NCBI RefSeq assembly: GCF_000016385.1
Contig: NC_009376.1
Coordinates: 682,001 to 746,000, forward strand
Direction of reading: 5' to 3'
From: Pyrobaculum arsenaticum DSM 13514
GTDB lineage: Archaea > Thermoproteota > Thermoprotei > Thermoproteales > Thermoproteaceae
Length of the DNA: 64,000 nt
A model generated the notes under the pieces. The model ran no database searches. It worked only from the letters and a program-made list of their open reading frames with translations, and was not told the origin of the DNA. Shown here one piece after another: positions 8,131 through 15,334 of this stretch. Numbering within the stretch: the first letter of the stretch is position 1; every line of letters begins with the position of its first letter. The position numbers and the translations under genes were made by a program.

Positions 8131-8610
8131 CTACTTCGCCGCTATGTGCAACGACGACCTCGTCGCCTTGAGGCCCGGCTCGCCGTGTTGCACAATTTTC
8201 GTCGTCAAGGCGAACTCGCCTAGGTAGTGCCCTATGTGCCAAGGCGAGATATACACCGGGATGTACGTGATGCCGTTGTAAACCTGGATGGTCAAGCCGA
8301 CCATCTCGGGGAGGATGATCATATCGCGGCAGTGGGTCTTAATAACAACCTTCTTCCCCTGAGCCGCCAGCCTCTTGGCCTTCCTTATCTTCTCCAAAAG
8401 CTTGCGGTGCTCCGGTTTAAGCCCCCTCTTCAAGCTCCTCCTCTGCCTAGCCGGCAGTAGCTTTATGAACTCGTCCATGGGCATGTTGAGGAGCTCCTCC
8501 AACGTCTTGCCCCTGTACCTAAACGTCGCCCACTCCTCAGGCGGGATCACCGCCGGCGTAATCCACCCCTGCTTCCCCTTCTGCGCCTCCTGCTCTTTCG
8601 AAGAGGACAT
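8131..8610 (-). CDS. rps19: Small-subunit ribosomal protein S19 (uS19)
   Basis: About 159 residues from ATG 8610. It carries RYRGKTLEELLNMPMDEFIKLLPAR cut across the archaeal N-terminal domain and ends with the universal part VYNGITYIPVYISPWHIGHYLGEFALT, where bacteria have the GHKLGEF motif. uS19 sits in the 30S head. A TATA-like tttttaat box lies about 26 nt upstream of the ATG, so this begins the S19-S17-XPF transcription unit. A TTG one codon earlier is less likely. Confidence 0.94.
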   Translation of the reverse strand: MSSSKEQEAQKGKQGWITPAVIPPEEWATFRYRGKTLEELLNMPMDEFIKLLPARQRRSLKRGLKPEHRKLLEKIRKAKRLAAQGKKVVIKTHCRDMIILPEMVGLTIQVYNGITYIPVYISPWHIGHYLGEFALTTKIVQHGEPGLKATRSSLHIAAK

Positions 8611-8734
8611 CAACCCCCCAATAGAACCCCATTAAAAAACTTTCCCTCCCACAGCGGAATAGATAAAAATCAAGAAAAAAATATATTACGGGCTAGTACA
8701 GGATGAGCGTGGGGCAATAACGCTTAGTTATTTG

Positions 8735-9652
8735 ATGGTTATGAGACCGCTCTTGTTTATATTGGCGGTTGCCGTGTTGTTGCTTGCGGCGCCGCAGGTT
8801 GTGTACGACTTCGGCGGCGTGGTTGTGAACAAGACTTGCTACCTTGTTAAAACTAAGGATGTGCCAACCGTGGCAAAGTCAGTGGCCCGCGTGGAGGTGG
8901 ACAAGGCCGCTAAGATGTTGCCGTCGGCCAGGGCGTTTGTAGAAGGCTTGAAGGAGTTGCCGGGAGTATACATCCGCGGCGACGAAATACTCGACGAGGG
9001 CGCCTTGAGACGCGCAAAGGAGTTGGGACATGACCAAGTCGATATAGCCATTGAGGTGTACATATTCGGCAACAAGTCGCTGGTAGACCACGTCTTGAGA
9101 AAGGCCAGCGGGCTGGATGTAGGGCTGACGGTCTTCTACATCAACGCCACAGCCCCCGAGTACCCCGGCCGGGAGAAGATGACTGAAATGGTCATAGAGT
9201 GGGCATTGAGGTACAGCAGAATATATGGGAATAGGAGCTACTTCCTGGGGTTTATGTTCGACGCGCCTCTAGTGGTGCTCATAGTTATAAACGCCACAGA
9301 CGAAGAGGTCGACAAGGTGGCGGCCCAGATGAGGACAGTGGTGCCGTGTGAGTACCCAATGGTATACTTCGCGTCTAAGTTTTACTACTACCCGGCACGG
9401 GAGAGGTCTACAACAAGCGGCGCACTTGTTGTGGAGCAGTCGCCTTTAGAAGATTTTGCCGTGGGGAACAAGCCCACTGTGTCATTGGGGGAGCCCCCAT
9501 CTAGCGGGGTGTCTGATGCCGAGGGCGCGCCCGCGGCGCTGTCGGCGGAGCGCCCAAGCGGCTCGGCGGGTAGCGTGTTGCTGGCGACCTTGCTTGTGGC
9601 GGTAGCGGCGCTTGCGGCTATATTGTACGGGGCTGGGGGGAGGAAACGGTAG
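8735..9652 (+). CDS. Membrane-anchored extracytoplasmic protein with two ectodomain cysteines
   Basis: It has an N-terminal hydrophobic segment (RPLLFILAVAVLLLA), an ectodomain of about 230 residues and a C-terminal transmembrane helix ending in GGRKR, which predicts an outside domain anchored at the C-terminus. The ectodomain has exactly two cysteines, one in VNKTCYLV and one in TVVPCEYP, and several N-x-S/T sites. The gene at 10700-11566 shares this plan and cysteine spacing, so the two look like paralogues on either side of a thioredoxin reductase. A threonine- and proline-containing stalk precedes the anchor. Function is unknown. Start could also be ATG 8741. Confidence 0.6.
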   Translation: MVMRPLLFILAVAVLLLAAPQVVYDFGGVVVNKTCYLVKTKDVPTVAKSVARVEVDKAAKMLPSARAFVEGLKELPGVYIRGDEILDEGALRRAKELGHDQVDIAIEVYIFGNKSLVDHVLRKASGLDVGLTVFYINATAPEYPGREKMTEMVIEWALRYSRIYGNRSYFLGFMFDAPLVVLIVINATDEEVDKVAAQMRTVVPCEYPMVYFASKFYYYPARERSTTSGALVVEQSPLEDFAVGNKPTVSLGEPPSSGVSDAEGAPAALSAERPSGSAGSVLLATLLVAVAALAAILYGAGGRKR

Positions 9653-9697
9653 TTTTTTAACACGCCGCACTTTTTTGACCCCCCTTTCTGTGCGAAA

Positions 9698-9708
9698 TTT
9701 TTTAAATA
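9698..9708 (+). promoter_or_regulatory. TATA-like box of the thioredoxin reductase gene
   Basis: The box tttttaaatac is centred 25 nt upstream of ATG 9728, the spacing of a crenarchaeal leaderless promoter. No Shine-Dalgarno-like sequence is seen before this ATG. Confidence 0.6.
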
Positions 9709-9727
9709 CCACGCGGGGAAGGGTGCC

Positions 9728-10693
9728 ATGGAGGCGGATTACGATGTGATTATTGTGGGGGCGGGGATAGCGGGTCTCTCGGCGGCTTTGTACGCGGCCA
9801 GGCAGAGGCTCAAGACTCTAGTCATTAGCAAGGATCTCGGCGGTCAGCTGAACATGACGACTCTCATCGAGAACTACCCGGCGATCGCCAAGATCTCCGG
9901 CCCCGAGCTTGCCAAGCGCGTTGAACAACAGGCTAGGGCCTTCGGCGCAGAGGCCATCTTCGACGAGGTGAAGACGGTGGAGAAGCAGGGCGACGTCTTC
10001 GTGGTGAAGACGGAGGGGGGCGACGAGTACAAGGCGTTGGCAGTAGTCCTGGCCTTCGGCAAGACGCCGAAGGAGCTGAACGTCCCAGGGGAGGCCAAGT
10101 TCAAGAACAAGGGCGTCTCCTACTGCACCATTTGCGACGCGCCGTTTTTCAAGGGCCAAGACGTGGCGCTGGTGAGCTGGGGGGACTTGGCCAGGGAGCC
10201 CGTAACTATCTTGTCCTCCGTCTCGAACAAATTCTACTGGATTTTCCCAGGGGATAAGCCTATACACGACGAAGAGTTTATAGAACAAGCCAAGAGGCTT
10301 GGCAAAGCCGTTTTTATGCCTAACAGCGAGGTGGTGGAGATAAAGGGCGACGCCAAGGTTAAAGCCGTGGTGGTCAAGAACAGGAAGACGGGCGAGATCC
10401 AAGAGCTACCCGTATCGGCAGTATTTATTGAAGTAGGCTACGTCACGAAAAGCGACTTCGTAAAACATCTTGTCGATTTGAATGAGAGAGGCGAGATAAT
10501 AGCAGATTGGGAAGGAAGGACAAAAACACCAGGCGTCTTCGCCGCTGGCGACATCGTTGCCTATCCCTACAAACAGGCGGTAATATCGGCCGCCATGGGC
10601 GTCGCCGCCGCCCTCTCAGCCACGGCGTACGTAATGAAGCTGAAGGGCAAGCCCGTACACAGCCTAGTGGACTGGAGGGCCGAGAAAAAATAA
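9728..10693 (+). CDS. trxB: Thioredoxin reductase-like flavoprotein lacking the NADPH motif
   Basis: A 321-residue TrxR-family flavoprotein. It has the FAD Rossmann motif IVGAGIAGLSAALYAAR (8-24), LGGQLNMT, the redox-active C-T-I-C (Cys133, Cys136) in SYCTICDAPFF, and TPGVFAAGDIVAYPYKQA near the C-terminus. The second nucleotide-binding loop, normally GGGxxAxE, reads SWGDLARE (150-157), and the basic patch (HRRxxxR) that binds the NADPH phosphate is replaced by FPGDKPIHDEE. So electrons may come from a donor other than NADPH, as known for some divergent archaeal and cyanobacterial TrxR relatives. That is inference. It is leaderless and flanked by two related two-cysteine membrane proteins. 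Confidence 0.85.
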   Translation: MEADYDVIIVGAGIAGLSAALYAARQRLKTLVISKDLGGQLNMTTLIENYPAIAKISGPELAKRVEQQARAFGAEAIFDEVKTVEKQGDVFVVKTEGGDEYKALAVVLAFGKTPKELNVPGEAKFKNKGVSYCTICDAPFFKGQDVALVSWGDLAREPVTILSSVSNKFYWIFPGDKPIHDEEFIEQAKRLGKAVFMPNSEVVEIKGDAKVKAVVVKNRKTGEIQELPVSAVFIEVGYVTKSDFVKHLVDLNERGEIIADWEGRTKTPGVFAAGDIVAYPYKQAVISAAMGVAAALSATAYVMKLKGKPVHSLVDWRAEKK

Positions 10694-10699
10694 GGGTTT

Positions 10700-11566
10700 C
10701 TAAACGCGCCTCCTAAACAAAAGGAGGAGCGCCGCCGCCACTGCCGCCGCGCCGGCGGCCAGCGCCACTAGGGACAGAACGGGAGATCCCTTCCGCGTTT
10801 CGGCGGTCAATAGGCGGGGGACGTACCCCTCGCCTGGGACGAACAACACGGCGACGCCGCACAGCTCCTTCTCCCGTAAATATTTCTCAACAGCCTCGAT
10901 GGTCTTTTCGTCTGGCCGGCGCACGTAGTAGGCCAGGTCCCCGAACTGCCCAAACATCGTAACGGTAGTTAGGCCGTGTGTGGGGGCGCCTAGGCCAGGT
11001 ATTGAGTCGACAGTTCTGTTTGTCACGAGGGCTCTGACTCTTGGGAGGTCTATGACCAGGATGGATATGTTATACTGGTCTGCAACTCTCTCCAAGTCTT
11101 TGAGCACGCCGAGCTTCCCACTCAGCCTAACGAAGGCGTATACAGAGCCGTTGTTGACCTTGTCGCTGGGGATCTTCACCGTGTCCACGCCGCCCACCTC
11201 TATAACCTCGACGCCGACCCCTCTCAACACGTCCTCCACAGCCCGCACCTTGTCGCTTAGCAGAGACTGGCTGAGCGCAACAAGCGAGTTCCACTGATCT
11301 AGAGTCGCCCTGTCCTCAGACTCTATGCCGAGCATCTCCCTAGCCTTCTTGCGGATTGGGCTGTCGTACTTCTGGACGAACCCCTCCTCGACGAGCCACT
11401 TGCCCAGGTTAGGGGCGTAGTCAAACGGCGCCGTGAATATATACGCAGGCCCGCAGGTGGTGTTAACCTCGACGACGTACTTCGACATGTTCACATACAG
11501 CACCCCCGCCTGCACGGCAACGGCCAGCGCAACGGCGAGCAAGACAATAGGCCTCACCATCTCCAC
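10700..11566 (-). CDS. Membrane-anchored extracytoplasmic protein, paralogue of 8735-9652
   Basis: A 288-residue protein with an N-terminal hydrophobic segment (VRPIVLLAVALAVAVQAG), an ectodomain of about 220 residues and a C-terminal helix followed by FRRRV. It has two ectodomain cysteines (VNTTCGPAY and KELCGVAVLF) placed like those of the 8735-9652 protein, plus N-x-S/T sites. The last third aligns by eye with the paralogue (a D-E-x(4)-V helix, then the cysteine and a hydrophobic strand). A disulfide between the two cysteines is likely on the cell exterior. It converges on the thioredoxin reductase gene. Function is unknown. Confidence 0.6.
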   Translation of the reverse strand: MEMVRPIVLLAVALAVAVQAGVLYVNMSKYVVEVNTTCGPAYIFTAPFDYAPNLGKWLVEEGFVQKYDSPIRKKAREMLGIESEDRATLDQWNSLVALSQSLLSDKVRAVEDVLRGVGVEVIEVGGVDTVKIPSDKVNNGSVYAFVRLSGKLGVLKDLERVADQYNISILVIDLPRVRALVTNRTVDSIPGLGAPTHGLTTVTMFGQFGDLAYYVRRPDEKTIEAVEKYLREKELCGVAVLFVPGEGYVPRLLTAETRKGSPVLSLVALAAGAAAVAAALLLLFRRRV

Positions 11567-12319
11567 CCCACTACTCCCAAGGCTTTATTAATCATATCAG
11601 CGCTACGGAAGTTATCACATCCGTAATACCGCTGTCCATCCCATGCAGTGAAGTACCAACACCTGCCTGAATCCATGCCGTAGCCTACGCCAGCCACAGC
11701 GATGCCGCTTCCATAGTAATACCACACAACTCCTCCGCTATCGCCCTCAGCCAAGGTCTGGAATCACACCAAGGAGGACCGCTGGCCACTACCCATCCCC
11801 GGCCCGAGTCTGCTCGAAAGCCGTTTAGGTTTCCACAGTTAGTGTAGTTCTACCAGTCTTGCACAAGACGTCCCCTATCATGCCACTCAGTTCTGAGTCT
11901 GTGTAGTATTTCAAAATTGTGTATCTAGCCCCCGCAGGTAGGCTTATTACATAGCTACTGATAATTGATTTATCGCTAATATCTATGGCATATGCGTCAA
12001 GAAATACGGAAATCTTGTCCGCCCTCGAAGTTCCGATGTATGTGTCGGATCCTTTAGTGGGCTGGTATATACTCACCCCCACTCTTGACTAGATGCAGTG
12101 AGCCGCCGATATGTAGCCCCACGGTTGATTAGGCGGTGAAAATAGCGCGACTGGATAGCCAAGGCTACAATCGAGCTGAAGAGCTCAAACAGCCCCCACC
12201 TCGCCTCGTACTGAACACCTGCGAAAAGGGGTCTGAACTTCTGAATGTGGATAAGTTGCGGACATTATTAACACCGCTAAGGCTGCCAGCGCTAAGCCGA
12301 AGACCACCTTACGCTCCAT
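11554..12319 (-). pseudogene. Broken secreted trypsin-fold (S1-like) serine protease
   Basis: Read on the minus strand through three frames, this stretch gives one secreted protease. It starts with ATG 12319 and a signal peptide (MERKVVFGLALAALAVLIMS). It then shows YISAAHC (about 12095-12109) for the catalytic His, a DAYAID segment as candidate Asp, DVLCKTGRTT as in streptogrisin and alpha-lytic proteases, and EGDSGG near 11745 for the catalytic Ser. The pieces are in different frames: a stop follows the signal region, TAG follows the AHC motif, TAA follows the GRTT segment and TGA precedes GDSGG. The last fragment overlaps the start of the neighbouring gene by 13 bases. The gene is inactivated by several frameshifts and stops. 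Confidence 0.75.
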
Positions 12320-12348
12320 AATGACAAGGAGTTGCAGTCTTTTTTTCG

Positions 12349-12708
12349 TTAGTTCTTTGTCGATTTGTTATTCGACTCTAGCATATTTGTCAGCATACCC
12401 GACGCCGTAGTGTGTTGCTGCACAGCCTCGGCTATCTTTCCGGATCCCCCGGTATTTCGTCGCCTGCGGCGCGGTGGCCTGTTTTAAAGACGCGGCCTTT
12501 GAGAGGTGGGAGTTGGCTTAGAGAGACCACGTCGACTAACACGTAGGTATCTACGTCGCTTGGCACGTTTTCTATACAGCCGCCTGGAGGAGATCCTTCG
12601 GGACATACAATCGCGTTGGTTGCGACGCCCAGCTTCTCTGGCACTATTAACAACGTTGGCACAGGCCAGGGCGTCGGTATATTCCCTTTTGTGTGTTTCA
12701 ATTACCAC
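12349..12708 (-). pseudogene. Degraded small open reading region upstream of the protease remnant
   Basis: One frame reads from near 12701 through IPTPWPVPTLLIVPEKLG and DVDTYVLVDVVSLSQLPPL to a stop near 12432. A second frame continues with GKIAEAVQQHTTASGMLTN to TAA at 12351-12349. Composition in both parts looks coding, so a frameshift near 12440 is the simplest reading. I do not recognise the family. It lies 30 bases upstream of the broken protease in the same orientation and may have been its neighbour in an old unit. It could also be chance. Confidence 0.3.
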
Positions 12709-12908
12709 TTTTCAACCCCTCTTAAAACCCCTCTCTACAGAAACAGCAAGGCGGGTAGAGTCTGCTTTTGAAATTTTACGAAACTGCGCCGATTGCCGCC
12801 TGGCTTGTACCTTTGATGAACATCGTAGAGCTAGGCCCAGAGGGCGGCGTGGGATGTCCAGGCCGTGTATTTAAGACGCAATAGGCGTGGTGAGAAAAAG
12901 TAAATGTA
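12709..12908. other. Gap with no gene recognised
   Basis: Two hundred bases between the degraded reading region and the 3' end of the secreted-protein gene. Short open frames exist on both strands, but none has a recognisable start signal or motif. I see no RNA gene here. Confidence 0.4.
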
Positions 12909-14510
12909 TTAACAACGTGCAGTGGTGCGGAGATGTATAAACACCGCGGGGAGATATACCTCAACGCCCATGCCTTCTAGGTAGTTCTTTATAGTAAAGC
13001 CTGTGCTTTCATACGGCACCGAACACCTCAAATCGGCTTGCACTATTCCCAACTGGCTTAAATACATAGACGTCTCATAAGAAACGTCAAACGAAGTAGC
13101 CGCGGTGGCGGCAATAGTGCACAAGGAGCCACCTGTATAAGCACAAGCAATAAGGGTTGCGGGTACTGCAAACGGCGTAGTTGAAAACAGTGTATTAGCT
13201 TCACTTACGATTTGATATACACCTATGGCAATGTAAGAACTTGCCCCGCTCTGAATCGTGAATTTAGGCGGTCCTCCACTCCACTCGGGTGTATTGTAGT
13301 AAGTTACGACCCGGCCTATTTCATATGAGTTGATTCTAAATTCAGGCCAGAATCTATACTGTCCGTTGCCCACCTGCTCTGCGTAGGGCGCTGACCAGAC
13401 GCCTGTAGCTGTGTCGACTTTATACTGGTACGTAATTACGTATTTTCTCAACGTCCAGTTGTACACATAGGCCACGTAGTAGATGTCGTATGTCACCTGC
13501 CAATATACACCCCGCGGCCCTACGGTCGCCCACGCCCCTGTAGGACTACTACTATCATAAGTTGGCAATGTAGTAGAGGTGCCTCTTAGCATGTCTCTAC
13601 ACTCTGAATAAGCGGGGGTCTCCTTATTCGATCTAAATAGACAATTTGCTTGCATTAACGTAGTACTACTGCCTAGGTTTACTGTAAATCCTTGTGTTAG
13701 TAGATATGTCTTCCCCTCTTTAGATAAGACGGCGCCTATGGGAAGAGTCAGCCTCAGGCCTGTGTCTTGACCTACTTTTATCTCTGAATATACGGACACA
13801 GATTTGGCGTTGTATACATCGTTGGCGCCTAGGTATACGATCATGCTTGGGATTAGCGTGTCTTGGCTCTTCGTGCTCGACACAAGCCTCCACTCATAAC
13901 ATGTATATACCGGGTTGGAAAATGGGTCTTTTATCACGGGACAGCCCTGTTCAATTAAGCTGGGTGGCGAGGTAGAGGCTTGGACTTCATATGTGCTCCG
14001 CGTGTGTGGCTTTGTTGAGTTTTTTGGCTTGGGCACCAATGTTTTGGCTTGTGGCTTGAATTCTACTTCTACCCTTATCTTGTTTGGCTTTCCAGGCTTT
14101 AGGGGGGCTGAGATTATCATTCTCTCTGCCGCTATGTGTGTCTCGTTGTGGTCTACGAGGCGCCCGATTTCAATAATAACTCCCAGCTCAACGTCGGTTG
14201 GGTTGTAGCCGAGTTCTTTGGCTATTTGAGCTAGTTTGGCGTGGTAGGCGCCCAGCACCACTTTGCCGTAGCCCCTCTCCGCCCGTCTTGTGCGTATCTC
14301 TCCGTCCATCTCCACAATTGCGAAGTCGTAGTCGCGGTCTGACCTCCTCCCCCCTTCTAAGATTACTACTTCTATCTCGTCTTGCCCGTCTCCGCTTTGC
14401 ACTACTATTTTGCCCCACGGAGTTCTCTGCGCAACAGCGTCTACCCACGTTTGCAATACCACAATCGCGGCGGCAAATAATAGAACTCCCAACAAAACGT
14501 TTCTCAGCAT
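12909..14510 (-). CDS. Large secreted protein of unknown function
   Basis: A 533-residue protein with an N-terminal signal or anchor (LLGVLLFAAAIVVLQTWVDA) and no other clear membrane helix. The N-terminal 150 residues are charged and mixed; the rest is rich in Tyr, Thr, Ser and Val in beta-type patterns, with a few cysteines (CPVIKDP, SECRDML, LRCSVP). It resembles in style the 750-residue secreted protein at 40128-42380, although I cannot align them by eye. A TATA-like A-rich box at about 14530-14540 lies 25 nt upstream of ATG 14510. It is the only intact gene in a region of gene remnants. A surface-layer or appendage role is speculation. Confidence 0.6.
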   Translation of the reverse strand: MLRNVLLGVLLFAAAIVVLQTWVDAVAQRTPWGKIVVQSGDGQDEIEVVILEGGRRSDRDYDFAIVEMDGEIRTRRAERGYGKVVLGAYHAKLAQIAKELGYNPTDVELGVIIEIGRLVDHNETHIAAERMIISAPLKPGKPNKIRVEVEFKPQAKTLVPKPKNSTKPHTRSTYEVQASTSPPSLIEQGCPVIKDPFSNPVYTCYEWRLVSSTKSQDTLIPSMIVYLGANDVYNAKSVSVYSEIKVGQDTGLRLTLPIGAVLSKEGKTYLLTQGFTVNLGSSTTLMQANCLFRSNKETPAYSECRDMLRGTSTTLPTYDSSSPTGAWATVGPRGVYWQVTYDIYYVAYVYNWTLRKYVITYQYKVDTATGVWSAPYAEQVGNGQYRFWPEFRINSYEIGRVVTYYNTPEWSGGPPKFTIQSGASSYIAIGVYQIVSEANTLFSTTPFAVPATLIACAYTGGSLCTIAATAATSFDVSYETSMYLSQLGIVQADLRCSVPYESTGFTIKNYLEGMGVEVYLPAVFIHLRTTARC

Positions 14511-14631
14511 GGTACAGCTTATGAGCCGCTATTTTTTTCTGTTAGGCTGGAGTCGAATTCATATTTGCCTTTTTAGAAATGAGTTGATGCGAGAAAATCT
14601 TATAACTGACTGAATGTGTCTCGTTGTGACG
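14511..14631. other. Upstream region of the secreted-protein gene
   Basis: It holds the A-rich promoter-like stretch of the 14510 gene and nothing else I can name. A CTGACTGA motif near 14606 was considered as part of a C/D-box RNA but has no matching boxes. Confidence 0.3.
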
Positions 14632-14946
14632 ATGCTTATCAAGTACTCCCCGTTGTAGAGTATTTTAGAAAAAATAGGTAACTGGCAGGATTTCATAACT
14701 CAACGCGCGCTTTACTAAACTATTAGTGGGTTTGTCTGAAAACTCGTTGGACGCCACCGAGACTATCTTGCCTACTTAAGTATTGAAGAGAAGCATAAGA
14801 GGTTTCTTTATATGCTGAGGTCAAATGGCATGGGGTTACCTGGGGGCGAAATTCCAAGGGTCTTTGTCCGCGTGCTTTATAGTGGTAATATGATTAAACA
14901 GCACAGGGGGATTTCGGCCATGGCCTCAAGTGATGTTATATTCTAA
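14632..14946 (+). pseudogene. Decayed coding remnant, family unknown
   Basis: Coding-like peptides run through several frames of the plus strand. ATG 14632 begins MLIKYSPL, a stop follows, then SILEKIGNWQDFITQRAL; a shifted frame reads VGLSENSLDATETILPT, and a third reads LSIEEKHKRFLYMLRSNG and on to RVFVRVLYSGNMIKQHRGI before TAA 14944-14946. Residue choice looks protein-like across the three frames, which suggests an old gene broken by at least two frameshifts. The LSENSL phrase recalls the N-terminal domain of tyrosine recombinases, but this is too weak for a call. Confidence 0.3.
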
Positions 14947-15280
14947 AAGCACTTAAAAGCTTGTCTATGTTAGATCTGCCACTGTCAAGTGAGATTTATG
15001 AGTACCAAGTTATGATTGATATTAATAACATACAGCCATATTATACTCAACGAGAGAGCATCCCAATACGCATAAGCGGCATGGTACAGCCGTCAAGGCG
15101 ACCTCTTGGGCCCACGCTCGGCGTGGCGATCGCAAGCACAGCGGCGACGCCGGCAAGCTGGGAGAGCCCCCCTCAAGGCCATGATGAGGGTAACCAATGG
15201 CGAGTATCACTGAAAGGAGAAAGATAGTGACAAATGCATAACCCGCATTTATTAGCTAGCCGAACTTGAGCCCCTCAAGG
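14947..15280. other. Gap with possible signal-peptide remnant, otherwise empty
   Basis: No intact gene is recognised. On the minus strand, bases about 15160-15047 read LAGVAAVLAIATPSVGP and then end at TGA 15049-15047, which looks like a short secretion signal cut off from its gene. A plus-strand frame from 14961 has no recognisable content. Confidence 0.3.
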
Positions 15281-15332
15281 CGCCGGCTCGGGAGTGCGCG
15301 GCACGACGGGGGAAACGCCGTGTGCCTCGGCG
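15281..15332 (-). other. GC-rich hairpin just after prpD
   Basis: CGCCG (15281-15285) can pair with CGGCG (15328-15332). Inside it, GGCAC (15300-15304) pairs with GTGCC (15322-15326) and ACGG with CCGT, with one bulged G. It starts 3 bases downstream of the prpD stop. It could shape the 3' end of the prpBD transcript, or be part of an RNA made from the plus strand, where a TATA-like box lies near 15247-15255. Confidence 0.35.
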
Positions 15333-15334
15333 GG

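Noticed and set aside
12432..12708. C-terminal piece of an IS200/IS605 transposase
   Set aside because: One frame (IETHKREYTDALACANVVNS) looked faintly like TnpB, but the zinc ribbon and catalytic residues are absent and another frame reads better.
12506..12874. 122-codon open frame on the plus strand
   Set aside because: Arginine-rich, no motif, and opposite to a more protein-like frame on the minus strand; GC-rich DNA produces such frames often.
14585..14625. C/D-box RNA at the TTGATGC...CTGACTGA stretch
   Set aside because: The C box is off consensus, two D boxes sit next to each other, and no C' or terminal box follows.
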